Below, piece by piece: positions 8,510-16,907 of a stretch of DNA of 36,572 nt. The position numbers and the translations under genes were made by a program. Position 1 is the first letter of the stretch, and each line of letters starts with the position of its first letter. Below the pieces are notes generated by a model that was not told the origin of the DNA, made no database searches, and saw only the letters and a program-made list of their open reading frames with translations. Origin of the DNA: Palsa-459 sp035510855 (lineage in GTDB: Bacteria > Actinomycetota > Acidimicrobiia > Acidimicrobiales > RAAP-2); the NCBI GenBank assembly GCA_035510855.1, contig DATKGG010000064.1, forward strand, positions 1-36,572, read 5' to 3'.

Positions 8510-9427
8510 CTAGAGCGTGGACCCTCTCGCGGCGGCGAAGCGGTCGTCGAGGAACGAGGCCGCCCGCTCGATCGCGATGCGGGCGTCCTCGAGGACCTCG
8601 GGCATCGAGAAGAAGCCGTGCATCTGTCGGTCGAAGTGGAGCTCGTCGACGTTCACGCCCGTGTCACGCAGCTTCGCCGCGTACTCTGCGCACTCGACTC
8701 GCAGCGGGTCGTACTCGGCGGTGATGACGAGTGCGGGCGGGCTCGCGGCCAGCGTCGCTTGGTCGGCGAACATCGGACTCACGAGCGGGTCGCTGCGGTC
8801 CGCGGTCCCGACCTGCTGGAAGAAGAAGTCGATTGAGTCACCATCGAGGAGGTAGCCCTCGGTGTGCTCGAAGTGCGATTGCCGCTCGGCGCTCAGGTCG
8901 CAGCCGGGGTACACGAGGACCTGGGCACACAGGCCTGGGACGCGCTGGGCGGCAACGGCCGCGAGGTTGCCGCCCGCCGAGTCGCCGCCGACCGCGACGC
9001 ACCGTTGGTCGGCGTCGAAGTCCCCTGCGTGCTCGAGGCACCACGCTGCGGAGGCGACACCGTCGAGCTGGGACGTGGGGAACGGGTGCTCGGGAGCCAG
9101 TCGGTAGTCGACGCTGAGGATGCGGCACCTGGCGGCGACCGCGAGGCGGTCGACCTCGTTCACCGCGGTCGAGGGGCTGCCGACGACCCAGCCGCCGCCA
9201 TGGAACCAGACCACGAGACCGTCGTCGCACGACGGTGGCGTGAAGGTCAGCGCCGTGAGATCGCCCACGTTGATCGACTCGACCTTGCACTGCATCTCGG
9301 CGGTCCCCACCTGGGCGATGAGCTGTGCCCAGGCTTCGCGCATGGCCGCGACCGTCGGCGGCGGTGCGTCCTTGCGGACGGCCTGGACGAGGTCGTTGAT
9401 CTGAGCGGTCACCGGATCGAGCGCCAT
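8510..9427 (-). CDS. Alpha/beta hydrolase, hormone-sensitive-lipase type esterase
   Basis: A 305-residue carboxylesterase of the HSL (bacterial family IV) group. The oxyanion motif HGGGW is at residues 76-80, the nucleophile elbow GGDSAGG holds Ser150, the acid is Asp240 in ITAEYDPLR, and the base is His270 in QMHGFF. It hydrolyses esters of short to medium acyl chains and is most likely cytoplasmic, as no signal peptide is seen. The ATG at 9427 is supported by GGAGG 6 bases upstream and by the start of homology. The gene stands alone between the deleted aquaporin and a divergent VOC gene. Confidence 0.93.
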   Translation of the reverse strand: MALDPVTAQINDLVQAVRKDAPPPTVAAMREAWAQLIAQVGTAEMQCKVESINVGDLTALTFTPPSCDDGLVVWFHGGGWVVGSPSTAVNEVDRLAVAARCRILSVDYRLAPEHPFPTSQLDGVASAAWCLEHAGDFDADQRCVAVGGDSAGGNLAAVAAQRVPGLCAQVLVYPGCDLSAERQSHFEHTEGYLLDGDSIDFFFQQVGTADRSDPLVSPMFADQATLAASPPALVITAEYDPLRVECAEYAAKLRDTGVNVDELHFDRQMHGFFSMPEVLEDARIAIERAASFLDDRFAAARGSTL

Positions 9428-9528
9428 ATCGCCTCCGTGGCTGCGGCGCGACGCGCCACCCGATCGAATCGTACGCCGCCGTGCGATGATCCCGCGGACC
9501 AATTCGTCGCCAACTCGAGGAGTTCGCC

Positions 9529-9909
9529 ATGTCCAGAGTCGCCGTCGTCTCGGTGCCGGTCACCGACCAGGATCGCGCCGCCGCCTTCTACTCGACCTAC
9601 CTTGGGTTTGGCGTGATCGAGGACCAAGCGATGGGCCCGACGATGCGCTGGGTCCAGCTTGGCTGCGGCGACGAGTTCACGACGCTCACGCTCACCACGT
9701 GGCTCGACACCATGCCCGCGGGGTCGATCTCCGGCCTTGTGATCGACGTGGACGATGCGGACGCGACGCGAGCAAAGATGGTCGCCGACGGCATCGAGTG
9801 CTCCGAGCTCGACGACCAGGCCTGGGGCAGGTACTTCATGGCGAAGGACCCCGACGGCAACGGGCTCGTCATCGCGAAGACGACCCCGAGGGAGTCACGT
9901 CCGTCCTGA
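9529..9909 (+). CDS. VOC-superfamily (glyoxalase-fold) protein
   Basis: A 126-residue vicinal-oxygen-chelate protein with paired beta-alpha-beta-beta-beta modules. It opens with VAVVSVPVTDQDRAAAFYSTYLGF and ends with the hallmark KDPDGNGLVIAK. Members include glyoxalases, ring-cleaving dioxygenases and antibiotic-binding proteins. The usual metal ligands (His/Glu) are not obvious at the first strand, so catalytic activity is uncertain. AGGAG precedes the ATG at 9529. The last 15 bp overlap the end of the convergent beta-propeller gene. Confidence 0.85.
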   Translation: MSRVAVVSVPVTDQDRAAAFYSTYLGFGVIEDQAMGPTMRWVQLGCGDEFTTLTLTTWLDTMPAGSISGLVIDVDDADATRAKMVADGIECSELDDQAWGRYFMAKDPDGNGLVIAKTTPRESRPS

Positions 9910-11139
9910 GGTCCCTCGCTCCGCGAAGACCATGATCTCGCCGGTGTAGACGGCGACCCACACACGGCCTGACACCGGGTCAAAGGTGATGCCGACGGGG
10001 TGCTGTCCCGTCGGCATCACCTGGAGGACCTTGAGGTCCGACGCCCGCAGCATCGTCATCGTGTCCGACAGGTAGTTGACGACGTACAGCGTGGTGCCGT
10101 TCGACGAGATCGCGAGCGAGCGGCAGTCCTCGCCGGTGTGGACCATTCCGAGGATGCGTCCCGTGGAGCGCAGGATCTTGACGACGTCGCCTGGCTGGTT
10201 GAGCGTCACGTAGAGGAACTGGCCGTTCGGGCTGATCACGACGTGGCGCGGGTTCGAGCCCGTCGCGATGTGGCCCACCACCTTGCGAGTCGTGAGATCC
10301 ACGATCGCGAGCGAGTCGCCGCCCATGATCGCGACGTAGGCGAAGCGCGAGTCGGGCGAGATCGCGATGCCCCTCGGGTACGCGCCGATCGGGATCCTCG
10401 CGATCTCCTTGAGGGTCCTCGCGCTCACGATCGACAGGTCATAAGAGCACCAGTTGGTGGCGAGGACCCAGCGCCCTGACGGGGTCGCTGCCACGTACTT
10501 CGGCACCCACCCCACCTTCGCGACGCCGTCGATCTTGAGGGTGCGGAGCGAGATCCGGTACAGGTAGCTGTCGGTGTAGCCGTCGTCGTACCCGGTCGCC
10601 GCCGTGCACGTGTCGGACCCCTCCGGACCGAAGCCGGCGCCGTACATCGAGTAATTGGACACCCACATGTGGGCGCCGCCGGGCGCGACGGCAGCCTCGA
10701 CCGGCGCGCCCTCGGACACCCCGGGGTGGCCCGGGACGCCAAACCGCGAGAAGACGACCGAGTCGGGGATCGTGTGCCGCAGCTTGCCGTTGGAGTTGTA
10801 GACGGTCATCGTGTGTCGGTACATCATGTTCTGGGCGAAGACGAGCCCCGTGTCCGTCGCGTCCACGGACTTGGGCGAGATCGGCCCGCCGATCACCTCG
10901 ACGAGGTGCAGCGGTCGCGAACCTGGCGGGGGACCCGGCAGCGTCGTCGCGGTCGCTGCGCCCCGAGCGAGCGTCGTCGCGGAGCCGGCGGCCAATCGCG
11001 GGGGCATCGTCGTCGGCGAGTCGCGATGCGAGGCGACGGCCCACGCGCCACCGCCAACGACTGCGGCGAGCACCACCGCGATGATTGTGACGGTGCGTCT
11101 GGCACCCGCGTGCCGTCGAGCGTGTGTCCCTCTGCCCAT
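9895..11139 (-). CDS. Membrane-anchored YVTN-type beta-propeller protein
   Basis: A 414-residue protein with one N-terminal membrane anchor (about residues 15-37) after a basic stretch. A Thr/Pro/Ala-rich linker follows (about 40-75), then an extracytoplasmic propeller of repeated blades. Repeats such as IPIGAYPRGIAISPDSRFAYVA, IATGSNPRHVVISPNGQFLYV and MPTGQHPVGITFDPVSGRVWVA are classic YVTN beta-propeller units. Such propellers usually bind ligands or partner proteins; no catalytic residues are recognised. It is the third gene of a minus-strand run after a sulfotransferase and a WbsX-like protein, 56 bp after the latter. That suggests a role at the cell surface, which is inference. Confidence 0.85.
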   Translation of the reverse strand: MGRGTHARRHAGARRTVTIIAVVLAAVVGGGAWAVASHRDSPTTMPPRLAAGSATTLARGAATATTLPGPPPGSRPLHLVEVIGGPISPKSVDATDTGLVFAQNMMYRHTMTVYNSNGKLRHTIPDSVVFSRFGVPGHPGVSEGAPVEAAVAPGGAHMWVSNYSMYGAGFGPEGSDTCTAATGYDDGYTDSYLYRISLRTLKIDGVAKVGWVPKYVAATPSGRWVLATNWCSYDLSIVSARTLKEIARIPIGAYPRGIAISPDSRFAYVAIMGGDSLAIVDLTTRKVVGHIATGSNPRHVVISPNGQFLYVTLNQPGDVVKILRSTGRILGMVHTGEDCRSLAISSNGTTLYVVNYLSDTMTMLRASDLKVLQVMPTGQHPVGITFDPVSGRVWVAVYTGEIMVFAERGTSGRT

Positions 11140-11195
11140 GAGCGCGACGCTACCGAATGCGCAGACTGGGTTGCCGCAGCGACGGCGTCACGACG

Positions 11196-12248
11196 TCAGT
11201 CCCCGATGGCGCCGGCGAGGGCCTCGAGCCAGCCTCGCCGATGCACCCTGTCGGGCTCGAGATGGTTGCCCTCGGCCCACTCGTTCCAGGACTTGACGAC
11301 GATGAGCTGCTGGCCGGGCGGGTTGAGCGCGGCTCGCGCCGATGCCTGGCGGACGTGGCGCGAGAACTTCTCGGGGCTCGAGTCGATGACCACGGCGCCG
11401 CGGCGCTGGGATCGGGGCGTGTTGTCCCAGTTCGGGTAGATGCAGGGGTGCACGACACCTCGGAGCGACGTCGGGTACGAAGACAGGTCGTTCGCGTAGC
11501 GGTACCTGCCGGGACCGAACCACTCCGACCGCGTGCGCAGCCTGTCGCGGACCCTCGAGGCGAGCGTCCGCTCGAAGGGGAAGGCGACATGCACCGCCGC
11601 GTCGAAGCCGTCCTCGACGTGCCGCTCGTACTGCGATCCCCATGCTCGCGTCTCGGCGAACGCGACGAGGTAGAGGTCACCCAACCCCGCGTCCGAAGCC
11701 ATCGTGCGCCACGTGTCGGTGAACCGAGCGGCGTCGGGCAGCTCTTGCGGGCGGAACACCGCGAACAGGGGCTTCCCGTCGACCCGGTAGTAGCGAGGGT
11801 CGCTGAACGCGTCACGGAGGTGGTCGAAGTGCGCGCGGTCGTCGCCCTCCGGATAGGTCTGCTCGATCAGGATCCGGTCCGGCGCCCCATGCCACACGCC
11901 CGACCAGCTCTGGTTGGCCCAGCACAGGCAGAACGGCAGCGACGGCGAGCCTGCCGCGAGGACCTCGTCGAACGGTCGCTCGAGCAGTCGCCGTCCCGCG
12001 AACCAGTAGTGCCACCAGCAAAAGGCCGTGACGCCGTGCGCCGCGGCCAGCGCCGCCTGGTGCTCGCGAGTCTCGGGGACGCGCAGGTCGTAGAAGCCGA
12101 GCTCGCCGGGCAGGTCGGCTCGACGATGCCCCCGGAACAGCGTGCGTGCGGCAGCGAGGTTGGTCCACTCGGTGAAGCCGGGCTCCCACCACTCGTCGTT
12201 CTCCTCGATGGGATGGAACTGTGGAAGGTACAGCGCGAGGACGTCCAC
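11196..12248 (-). CDS. WbsX-like protein (GH99-like domain, polysaccharide biosynthesis)
   Basis: A 350-residue protein of the Glyco_tran_WbsX / glycoside-hydrolase-99-like family. It shows the conserved opening LALYLPQFHPIEENDEWW, then GFTEWTN, FCWWHYWFAGRRLLERPF, FCLCWANQSW and the terminal signature KSWNEWAEGNHLEPD. Members occur in O-antigen, capsule and other surface-polysaccharide loci, where they are called glycosyltransferases or endo-acting enzymes; the reaction is not firmly established. The GTG start at 12248 begins exactly at homology. It lies 32 bp after the sulfotransferase stop, so co-transcription and action on the same glycan are likely. Confidence 0.9.
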   Translation of the reverse strand: MDVLALYLPQFHPIEENDEWWEPGFTEWTNLAAARTLFRGHRRADLPGELGFYDLRVPETREHQAALAAAHGVTAFCWWHYWFAGRRLLERPFDEVLAAGSPSLPFCLCWANQSWSGVWHGAPDRILIEQTYPEGDDRAHFDHLRDAFSDPRYYRVDGKPLFAVFRPQELPDAARFTDTWRTMASDAGLGDLYLVAFAETRAWGSQYERHVEDGFDAAVHVAFPFERTLASRVRDRLRTRSEWFGPGRYRYANDLSSYPTSLRGVVHPCIYPNWDNTPRSQRRGAVVIDSSPEKFSRHVRQASARAALNPPGQQLIVVKSWNEWAEGNHLEPDRVHRRGWLEALAGAIGD

Positions 12249-12280
12249 GGTGACCGCGACGCTAATGGCCCCGCGTCAGG

Positions 12281-13207
12281 TCAACGAAACGACGGCGCAC
12301 GACCGAGCGCGTCGGGACCGACGAGTGGCTCCGGCGACTCGCCGTAGAGATCACCGAGCCCTGCGGCATCGAGCAACCGCATGGTCTCGTCGAGCACGGC
12401 GCGATCGACGGTCTCGAACGTGCCGATCCACTCGCTCGCGGTGCGTGGCGTCGTGCGGCGGAAGCTCGTCGACGATGGGGCGTTCAGGCGATGCCGGTCG
12501 ATGGGCAGGTCCCGCCACGTCCGATGGTGCGCGGCCAAGTGCGCGGTCACGCGGTCGAGGGTCTCGTCAGGGACGGTCACGAGGTGCTCGTAGGCGACGA
12601 GAAGCGCCCGGGCGGCCGCAGGTGCCCGCAGCGCGGCACTGTGCAGCTCGGTCCATCTCCGAACCTCGACGACGAGCTGTTCGTCGAGGGAGCCGACCTT
12701 GGGGTCCGTCCACCCGAGTGCGACCGCGCTCAGCGCGACGGAGAGCGGGTGTCGGACGAGCACGACGATCGGGACGCACGGGTGTCGGGCCGCGACGAGG
12801 TCGAGCAGGCCGACGGCGCGGACGTCCTTCACGACGCGACGTCGGACGACGTGGCAGTCGCAGAGTTGGTCGACCCACGCACCGCGCACCCGTCCGCGCA
12901 ACGCGCGCTCCACTGCGGCCAGCTCGTCGCCGGCGCCGGTCGGCAGCGCCGTCAGCGCGGCCGCCTCACCGGTCACGATGCGCTGGGGGAGATTCGCCGG
13001 TTCGTAGATCAGCCGCGTGCCACCCGCGCTGGCAAGCACCTCGGCGAGCAGCGTCGAGCCGCTCCGCTGCCAGCTGCACACCCATGCCGAGCGACCTTCG
13101 TCGCCCAGCACGTCGATGTGCGAGCCTCGACGCCAAGCGTCGCGCAACTGGCGCCGGCGCCATCGCGTCCAGTGCCGGGTGCGGGTGCCGACCGGGTCGT
13201 ATCTCAC
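12281..13207 (-). CDS. Sulfotransferase (PAPS-dependent)
   Basis: A 308-residue sulfotransferase-family protein. The 5'-phosphosulfate-binding loop CSWQRSGSTLLAEVL is at about residues 44-58, and the 3'-phosphate-binding segment VVLVRHPLSVALS lies near 148-160. It also has a Stf0-like start (basic, no membrane anchor) and the internal VVKDVRAVGLLDLV. It would transfer sulfate from PAPS to a hydroxyl or amine of a carbohydrate or lipid. It leads the minus-strand run with the WbsX-like protein and the propeller, which hints at a sulfated surface glycan or glycolipid. Start is GTG at 13207; the ribosome site is poor. Confidence 0.87.
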   Translation of the reverse strand: MRYDPVGTRTRHWTRWRRRQLRDAWRRGSHIDVLGDEGRSAWVCSWQRSGSTLLAEVLASAGGTRLIYEPANLPQRIVTGEAAALTALPTGAGDELAAVERALRGRVRGAWVDQLCDCHVVRRRVVKDVRAVGLLDLVAARHPCVPIVVLVRHPLSVALSAVALGWTDPKVGSLDEQLVVEVRRWTELHSAALRAPAAARALLVAYEHLVTVPDETLDRVTAHLAAHHRTWRDLPIDRHRLNAPSSTSFRRTTPRTASEWIGTFETVDRAVLDETMRLLDAAGLGDLYGESPEPLVGPDALGRAPSFR

Positions 13208-13262
13208 GCCCGATCCCGCCGGGCTGTTCGATGCGCGGCGGCGGTGCGTTGCACCGCCGGGC

Positions 13263-13433
13263 TCACCTGGTGAGTCGTGTGCTGATCGTCCTCAGCGTCT
13301 CGCGATAGTGCGACAGCCCGCGACGGTAGGTCACGTTGTCCGTGTCGTGGATCTCGCTGCGAAGCTCGACGAGCGAGCCGTCGAGCAACTGGCGGAGTGC
13401 CTCGGTTTCCTCCTCGGTCAACTGCAACTGCAT
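13263..13433 (-). CDS. Small conserved protein, 56 residues, function unknown
   Basis: A 56-residue acidic-to-basic helical protein (LTEEETEALRQLLDGSLVELRSEI followed by Tyr/Arg-rich helices). The ATG at 13433 has a strong ribosome site, GAGGAGG, 6-7 bases upstream, which makes it a convincing gene despite its size. The pattern 'LTEEE.. L..LL...L.EL..EI..T' resembles small uncharacterised actinobacterial proteins I have seen, but I cannot name a family. It begins the minus-strand series 55 bp before the sulfotransferase. No membrane segment or Cys residue is present. Confidence 0.7.
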   Translation of the reverse strand: MQLQLTEEETEALRQLLDGSLVELRSEIHDTDNVTYRRGLSHYRETLRTISTRLTR

Positions 13434-13502
13434 TGGGGACCTCCTCATTGACATGGCTCCGACCAATGCCAAGTCTTACATTCGCGTGCCGCCAAGGGTG
13501 TG

Positions 13503-13883
13503 TCACCCCGCTCGCGCCGCAGTCGCCGCGCCACCGAGAGCCGGTCGCTTGACCGCATCCTTCTCGCAGTAGAAGTACATGACGTCGACCTCGAAGCGAC
13601 CCGCGCGCACCGCCGGGTCCTCCTCGGCGAGCGCCCTCGCCCGATCGAGTGAGCCGGTCTGGTAGAGGCACAGCCCGCGGAGCGACTCGTCAGGCTGCTG
13701 GTCGAAGGGACCGGCGATGACGAGGTGGCCTGCGGCCGCCATCGCACCCAGGTGCCCGAGGTGCAGCGCCTGGAACCGTTCCACCTCGGCCTCGGGGATC
13801 TCCGGCCGCTCGGCGGGCCGCTTCAGCAGCACGAGCTCGAAGCGCTCGAGCTCAAAGGGCGCGCCCTCGGGGTTCTCGGTCAT
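13503..13883 (-). CDS. YCII-related domain protein
   Basis: A 126-residue cytoplasmic protein of the YCII/dimeric alpha-beta-barrel type. It shows FELVLLKRPAERPEI, a conserved His-containing helix (ALHLGHLGAMAAAGHLVIAGPF), then the Asp-containing EEDPAVRAGRFEVDVMYFYC. The His and Asp are the residues usually proposed to form the active site in this fold. The biochemical role of most members is unknown. The ATG at 13883 has AGGTGGG upstream. It is followed by the small-protein gene about 70 bp downstream. Confidence 0.8.
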   Translation of the reverse strand: MTENPEGAPFELERFELVLLKRPAERPEIPEAEVERFQALHLGHLGAMAAAGHLVIAGPFDQQPDESLRGLCLYQTGSLDRARALAEEDPAVRAGRFEVDVMYFYCEKDAVKRPALGGAATAARAG

Positions 13884-14025
13884 CCGGCCGAGCCCACCTG
13901 AGTCGTGGCCGCGAGGGGGAGTCCGATCGCCGCCACAGCCAGCCACCACCTCGTCGAAGCGCGTTCCATTGCCCTCCCCTTCAAGGCCAGTCTGTCGTCG
14001 CACCGAGAGGGACGCAATGAGAGTT

Positions 14026-14688
14026 CTACGGCACCCAGCCGCACGCCGCGGCGACGCCACAGAACGCATGCCGCTTGTGCGCCGCGACCACGTCGCGATG
14101 CTTCGCCGCGACCATGGCGGCACGCTCCACGGCCACGTCGAGGAGTCGGTCCTCGGGCACGATGGCTTCCACGATGCCCGCGACGAGCGCGTCCTGCGCG
14201 CTGTAACGGCGCGCGGTCAGCATCGCCTCGAGCGCAGTGGCCCGGGGGAGGCGCCCGAGGACGGCCGCCGCCATCTGGGCCGACAGCGGCAGGCCGATGT
14301 CCGCCTCGTTGAGGCACCAGTACCCACGGTCCTCGCGCATCACTCGGTAGTCGAACGCGCACGTGAGCATCGCGCCCCCTGCGAACGCATGGCCGTTGAT
14401 GGCCGCCACCGTGTAGACGGGCAGGACGAAGAGCCGACCGAGCAGCTGCTCGAACATCGCCACGGTCGTGACCATCTCGTCGCGGTCACCCTCGAAGCGC
14501 TCGAGGTCGAGCCCGTTGGAGAAGAACTTGCCCTCGCCGGTCAGCACGAGCGCGCAGGGACCACCCTCATGCTCGATCTCGCTCGCGAGGTCGTCGAGCG
14601 CCTTGACGGTGTCGGGATTCAGCCGGTTCTCGCCGTCGCGCCACGTCGCGATGACGACGTCGCCGTTCCGTTGCAGGTCGAGTCCCAT
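14026..14688 (-). CDS. Crotonase-fold enzyme resembling plant-type enoyl-CoA delta-isomerase
   Basis: A 220-residue enoyl-CoA hydratase/isomerase-superfamily protein. Blocks such as ENRLNPDTVKALDDL, GEGKFFSNGLDLERF, NGHAFAGGAML and MREDRGYWCLNEADIGLPL correspond closely to peroxisomal delta3,delta2-enoyl-CoA isomerases of plants. Classical bacterial FadB/EchA proteins differ at these places. The likely reaction is moving a double bond so that unsaturated acyl-CoAs can enter beta-oxidation. The ATG at 14688 is preceded by GGAGG at 7 bases. Length is shorter than a typical hydratase (about 260) but normal for this isomerase group. Confidence 0.85.
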   Translation of the reverse strand: MGLDLQRNGDVVIATWRDGENRLNPDTVKALDDLASEIEHEGGPCALVLTGEGKFFSNGLDLERFEGDRDEMVTTVAMFEQLLGRLFVLPVYTVAAINGHAFAGGAMLTCAFDYRVMREDRGYWCLNEADIGLPLSAQMAAAVLGRLPRATALEAMLTARRYSAQDALVAGIVEAIVPEDRLLDVAVERAAMVAAKHRDVVAAHKRHAFCGVAAACGWVP

Positions 14689-14756
14689 GAGCGCCTCCAG
14701 ATCAGCACGGAGTGTCCGTCGCGCCCCGAGCCTGCCACCTCGCGCAGGACGCCCGG

Positions 14757-15731
14757 CTACCCCGACGCCATCGCGTGCCGGCTCGAGGGGAGCGGGAAGC
14801 CCCGGCGGCGACGCCACCACTCGACCGTCGAGCGAAGTGCCGCATCGAGGTCCGTCGCACGCACGTCGAAGGTGGCGCAGAAGTCCGACGAGTCGACCAC
14901 GAATGGCGCGTCGAGCTGGTACGAGATCTCGCGGATCTCCCGGATGTCCGCGACCACGAGGCCGGCCGCGCCGAGCACGCCCCAGGGAAGGCGGCGAACC
15001 GCGGGAGCGTCGAGACCAGCAGCTCGTGCGAAGCCGTGGACCATGGTGCGCACCGACGCCGGCGCCGCGGTCGGCACGTGCCAGGCCCTGCCCCACGCGC
15101 GGAGATCCCGGCCCGCGATCTCGAGGGCGCTCACGACGTCGTCGACGAAGGTCCAGGAGTGCGGTGCGTCGAGGTTGCCCGGGAGCACGATCGAGCGGTG
15201 GTCGAGGATCCTCGGCACGACGCGCTCACCGAGCATGCCGGTCGAGGTGATCCCGGGCCCGAAGTAGTCAGACGCACGGACCTCGGTCGCGCGCACACGA
15301 CCTGCCTCGTGCGCGGCCCTGGCGTCGAGCCACATGGCCGCTCTGACGCGGCCCTTTCGCGACGTGGCAGCGAGGGGATCGGTCTCGACCATGGCGTGGG
15401 GGACCGGGCCGTACCCGTAGAGGTTCGAGAGGGTGACAAGGACCGCACCGGAGCGCTCAGCTGCCGAAAAGAGCGACGCGGCGAGGGGCGGCCAGTCGGT
15501 CGCCCAGCGGTGGTACGAGGGGTTGGCGCAGTTGTAGATCACGTCGGCCCCGCGCGCGAGGGCCGCGAGGGACTCGACGTCGGTCGCGTCCAGGGCGACC
15601 CCCGTGACGCCGTGCACCATCGGCGCGGTGCCGCGCCTCGAGACGACGACGACGTCGTGGGCCTGCTCGGCGAGGCGTGTTGCCAGTGCCGACCCAATTG
15701 TCCCCGCACCCACGATCAGTTGGCGACTCAT
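14757..15731 (-). CDS. NAD-dependent epimerase/dehydratase-like protein
   Basis: A 324-residue extended SDR. The nucleotide-binding motif IVGAGTIGSALATRL lies at residues 5-19. Other blocks are NCANPSYHRW, TLSNLYGYGP, a long variable region with FGPGITSTGMLG, and HSWTFVDDVVSALEIA. The YxxxK pair is not in its standard form, since NLYGYGP is followed by no nearby Lys, so catalysis may be altered. The ATG at 15731 has GGAGG 6 bases upstream. It diverges from a TetR regulator across a short region with repeated half-sites, which strongly suggests direct control by that regulator. Confidence 0.85.
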   Translation of the reverse strand: MSRQLIVGAGTIGSALATRLAEQAHDVVVVSRRGTAPMVHGVTGVALDATDVESLAALARGADVIYNCANPSYHRWATDWPPLAASLFSAAERSGAVLVTLSNLYGYGPVPHAMVETDPLAATSRKGRVRAAMWLDARAAHEAGRVRATEVRASDYFGPGITSTGMLGERVVPRILDHRSIVLPGNLDAPHSWTFVDDVVSALEIAGRDLRAWGRAWHVPTAAPASVRTMVHGFARAAGLDAPAVRRLPWGVLGAAGLVVADIREIREISYQLDAPFVVDSSDFCATFDVRATDLDAALRSTVEWWRRRRGFPLPSSRHAMASG

Positions 15732-15764
15732 CACACCCTCCATTCCGCAAGCATCGCTCGCATG

Positions 15765-15831
15765 TGTGAGCACTGTACACAGTTCTTCGGCCTGATGCAA
15801 GCAGTGCTCACATTCGCGTGTGGTGCTCACA
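15765..15831. promoter_or_regulatory. Probable TetR operator region with three matching half-sites
   Basis: Between the divergent epimerase-like gene and the TetR gene lie TGTGAGCACTG (15765-15775) and its exact inverse CAGTGCTCACA (15802-15812). A further copy of GTGCTCACA sits at 15823-15831, 19 bp from the previous one. The outer pair faces each gene start. Such repeats in a TetR-controlled divergent promoter are the expected binding sites. No experiment or database supports it here. Confidence 0.6.
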
Positions 15832-15853
15832 GAAGCGGTACGGTGGGACGGTG

Positions 15854-16567
15854 ATGACGCGTGCGGGGACTCCGAGGGCCAAGGCTCGCGCAGCCGCGCT
15901 CGAGGAGATCAAGCGGGCTGCGAGGGCCCAGCTCGCCGAGAGCGGGGCGGCTGCACTGAGCGTCCGGCACGTCGCGCGCGAGGTCGGCATGTGCTCCTCG
16001 GGCGTCTACCGCTACTACACGAGCCGAGATGAGCTGCTCACCGCGCTCATCATCGACGCCTACGACGCGCTCGGGGCCGCCGTCGAGGAAGCCGACGCGA
16101 CGATCGACCGGGAAGACCACCTCGCGCGGTGGTGGGCGGCGGCGTCGGCGATCCGCCAGTGGGCGCGAGCGCGCCCCCAGGAGTACGGCCTCGTCTTCGG
16201 CTCACCCGTGCCCGGCTACGTCGCCCCGCAGGACACCGTGCTGCCCGCCGCTCGCGTCCCGCTCGTCCTCGCCGCGATCCTGCGAGACGCCTACGAGTCG
16301 CACGCGCAGGGGGGCATCGGGTCACGAGACGAGCGCGGCTCTGGCCTCGACCCGAGCTTCACGACGTCGGCGATGCCGCTCGCGGGACTGCCCGACGAGG
16401 TGGTCGCAGCGGGGGTCCGAGCGTGGAGCGAGCTGTTCGGGCTCATCAGCTTCGAGATCTTCGGCCATCTCAAGGGATCCGTGCTCGATGGCGACAGGTT
16501 CTTTCGGATCGCGTGCGAGCGCATGGCGGCAGAACTCGGCATCCTGCGGGTCGGCGCGGACGCCTGA
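15854..16567 (+). CDS. TetR-family transcriptional regulator
   Basis: A 237-residue regulator with the N-terminal TetR helix-turn-helix at about residues 15-63 (IKRAARAQLAESGAAALSVRHVARE, then GVYRYYTSRDELLTALI). The ligand domain resembles the WHG group (SFTTSAMPLAGLPDEV, then SELFGLISFEIFGHLKG). It probably represses itself and the divergent epimerase-like gene until a small hydrophobic ligand binds. ATG at 15854 is chosen; GTG at 15851 is a one-codon-longer alternative, and both share the same weak GGTGGG upstream. It ends 17 bp before a convergent small gene. Confidence 0.92.
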   Translation: MTRAGTPRAKARAAALEEIKRAARAQLAESGAAALSVRHVAREVGMCSSGVYRYYTSRDELLTALIIDAYDALGAAVEEADATIDREDHLARWWAAASAIRQWARARPQEYGLVFGSPVPGYVAPQDTVLPAARVPLVLAAILRDAYESHAQGGIGSRDERGSGLDPSFTTSAMPLAGLPDEVVAAGVRAWSELFGLISFEIFGHLKGSVLDGDRFFRIACERMAAELGILRVGADA

Positions 16568-16584
16568 CCAACCGACACAATCGA

Positions 16585-16875
16585 TCAGCCCGCGCCGACC
16601 GTGCAGTTCCCGAACCATCGGTAGCCGCCGTCGGATCCGCGGGCGATGTGCATCGTCGTGTGCGACGACGCCGCTCCGGCTGACTCCTCGAGACGAACCG
16701 GGAGCGCCTCTGGTACCGAGAACCTCGCGACGCCGGCGACTCGATACGTGAACGTGCCCGGTGATCCGATGCCGAGCACCGTGAATCGTGCACTCGGGAA
16801 ATGCAGCAGCCGGGTCGTCGCACGTGCTCGCGGGAAGTTCGTGCCGCACAAGCGGCTCAGCGCCGTCGAGCGCAT
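16585..16875 (-). CDS. Hypothetical protein, possibly a fragment
   Basis: A 96-residue frame starting at ATG 16875 with GGAG 8-9 bases upstream. The sequence looks like beta-strand-rich extracytoplasmic protein (FTVLGIGSPGTFTYRVAGVARFSVP, and a terminal GYRWFGNCTVGAG), yet it has no signal peptide. That suggests either a remnant of a longer secreted protein or a different true start. It lies just downstream of the cyclic-di-GMP protein on the same strand (32 bp gap). I do not recognise a family. Confidence 0.4.
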   Translation of the reverse strand: MRSTALSRLCGTNFPRARATTRLLHFPSARFTVLGIGSPGTFTYRVAGVARFSVPEALPVRLEESAGAASSHTTMHIARGSDGGYRWFGNCTVGAG

Positions 16876-16907
16876 GACGGAGCTCCCCGCACGACGCCGA
16901 GAGCGAC

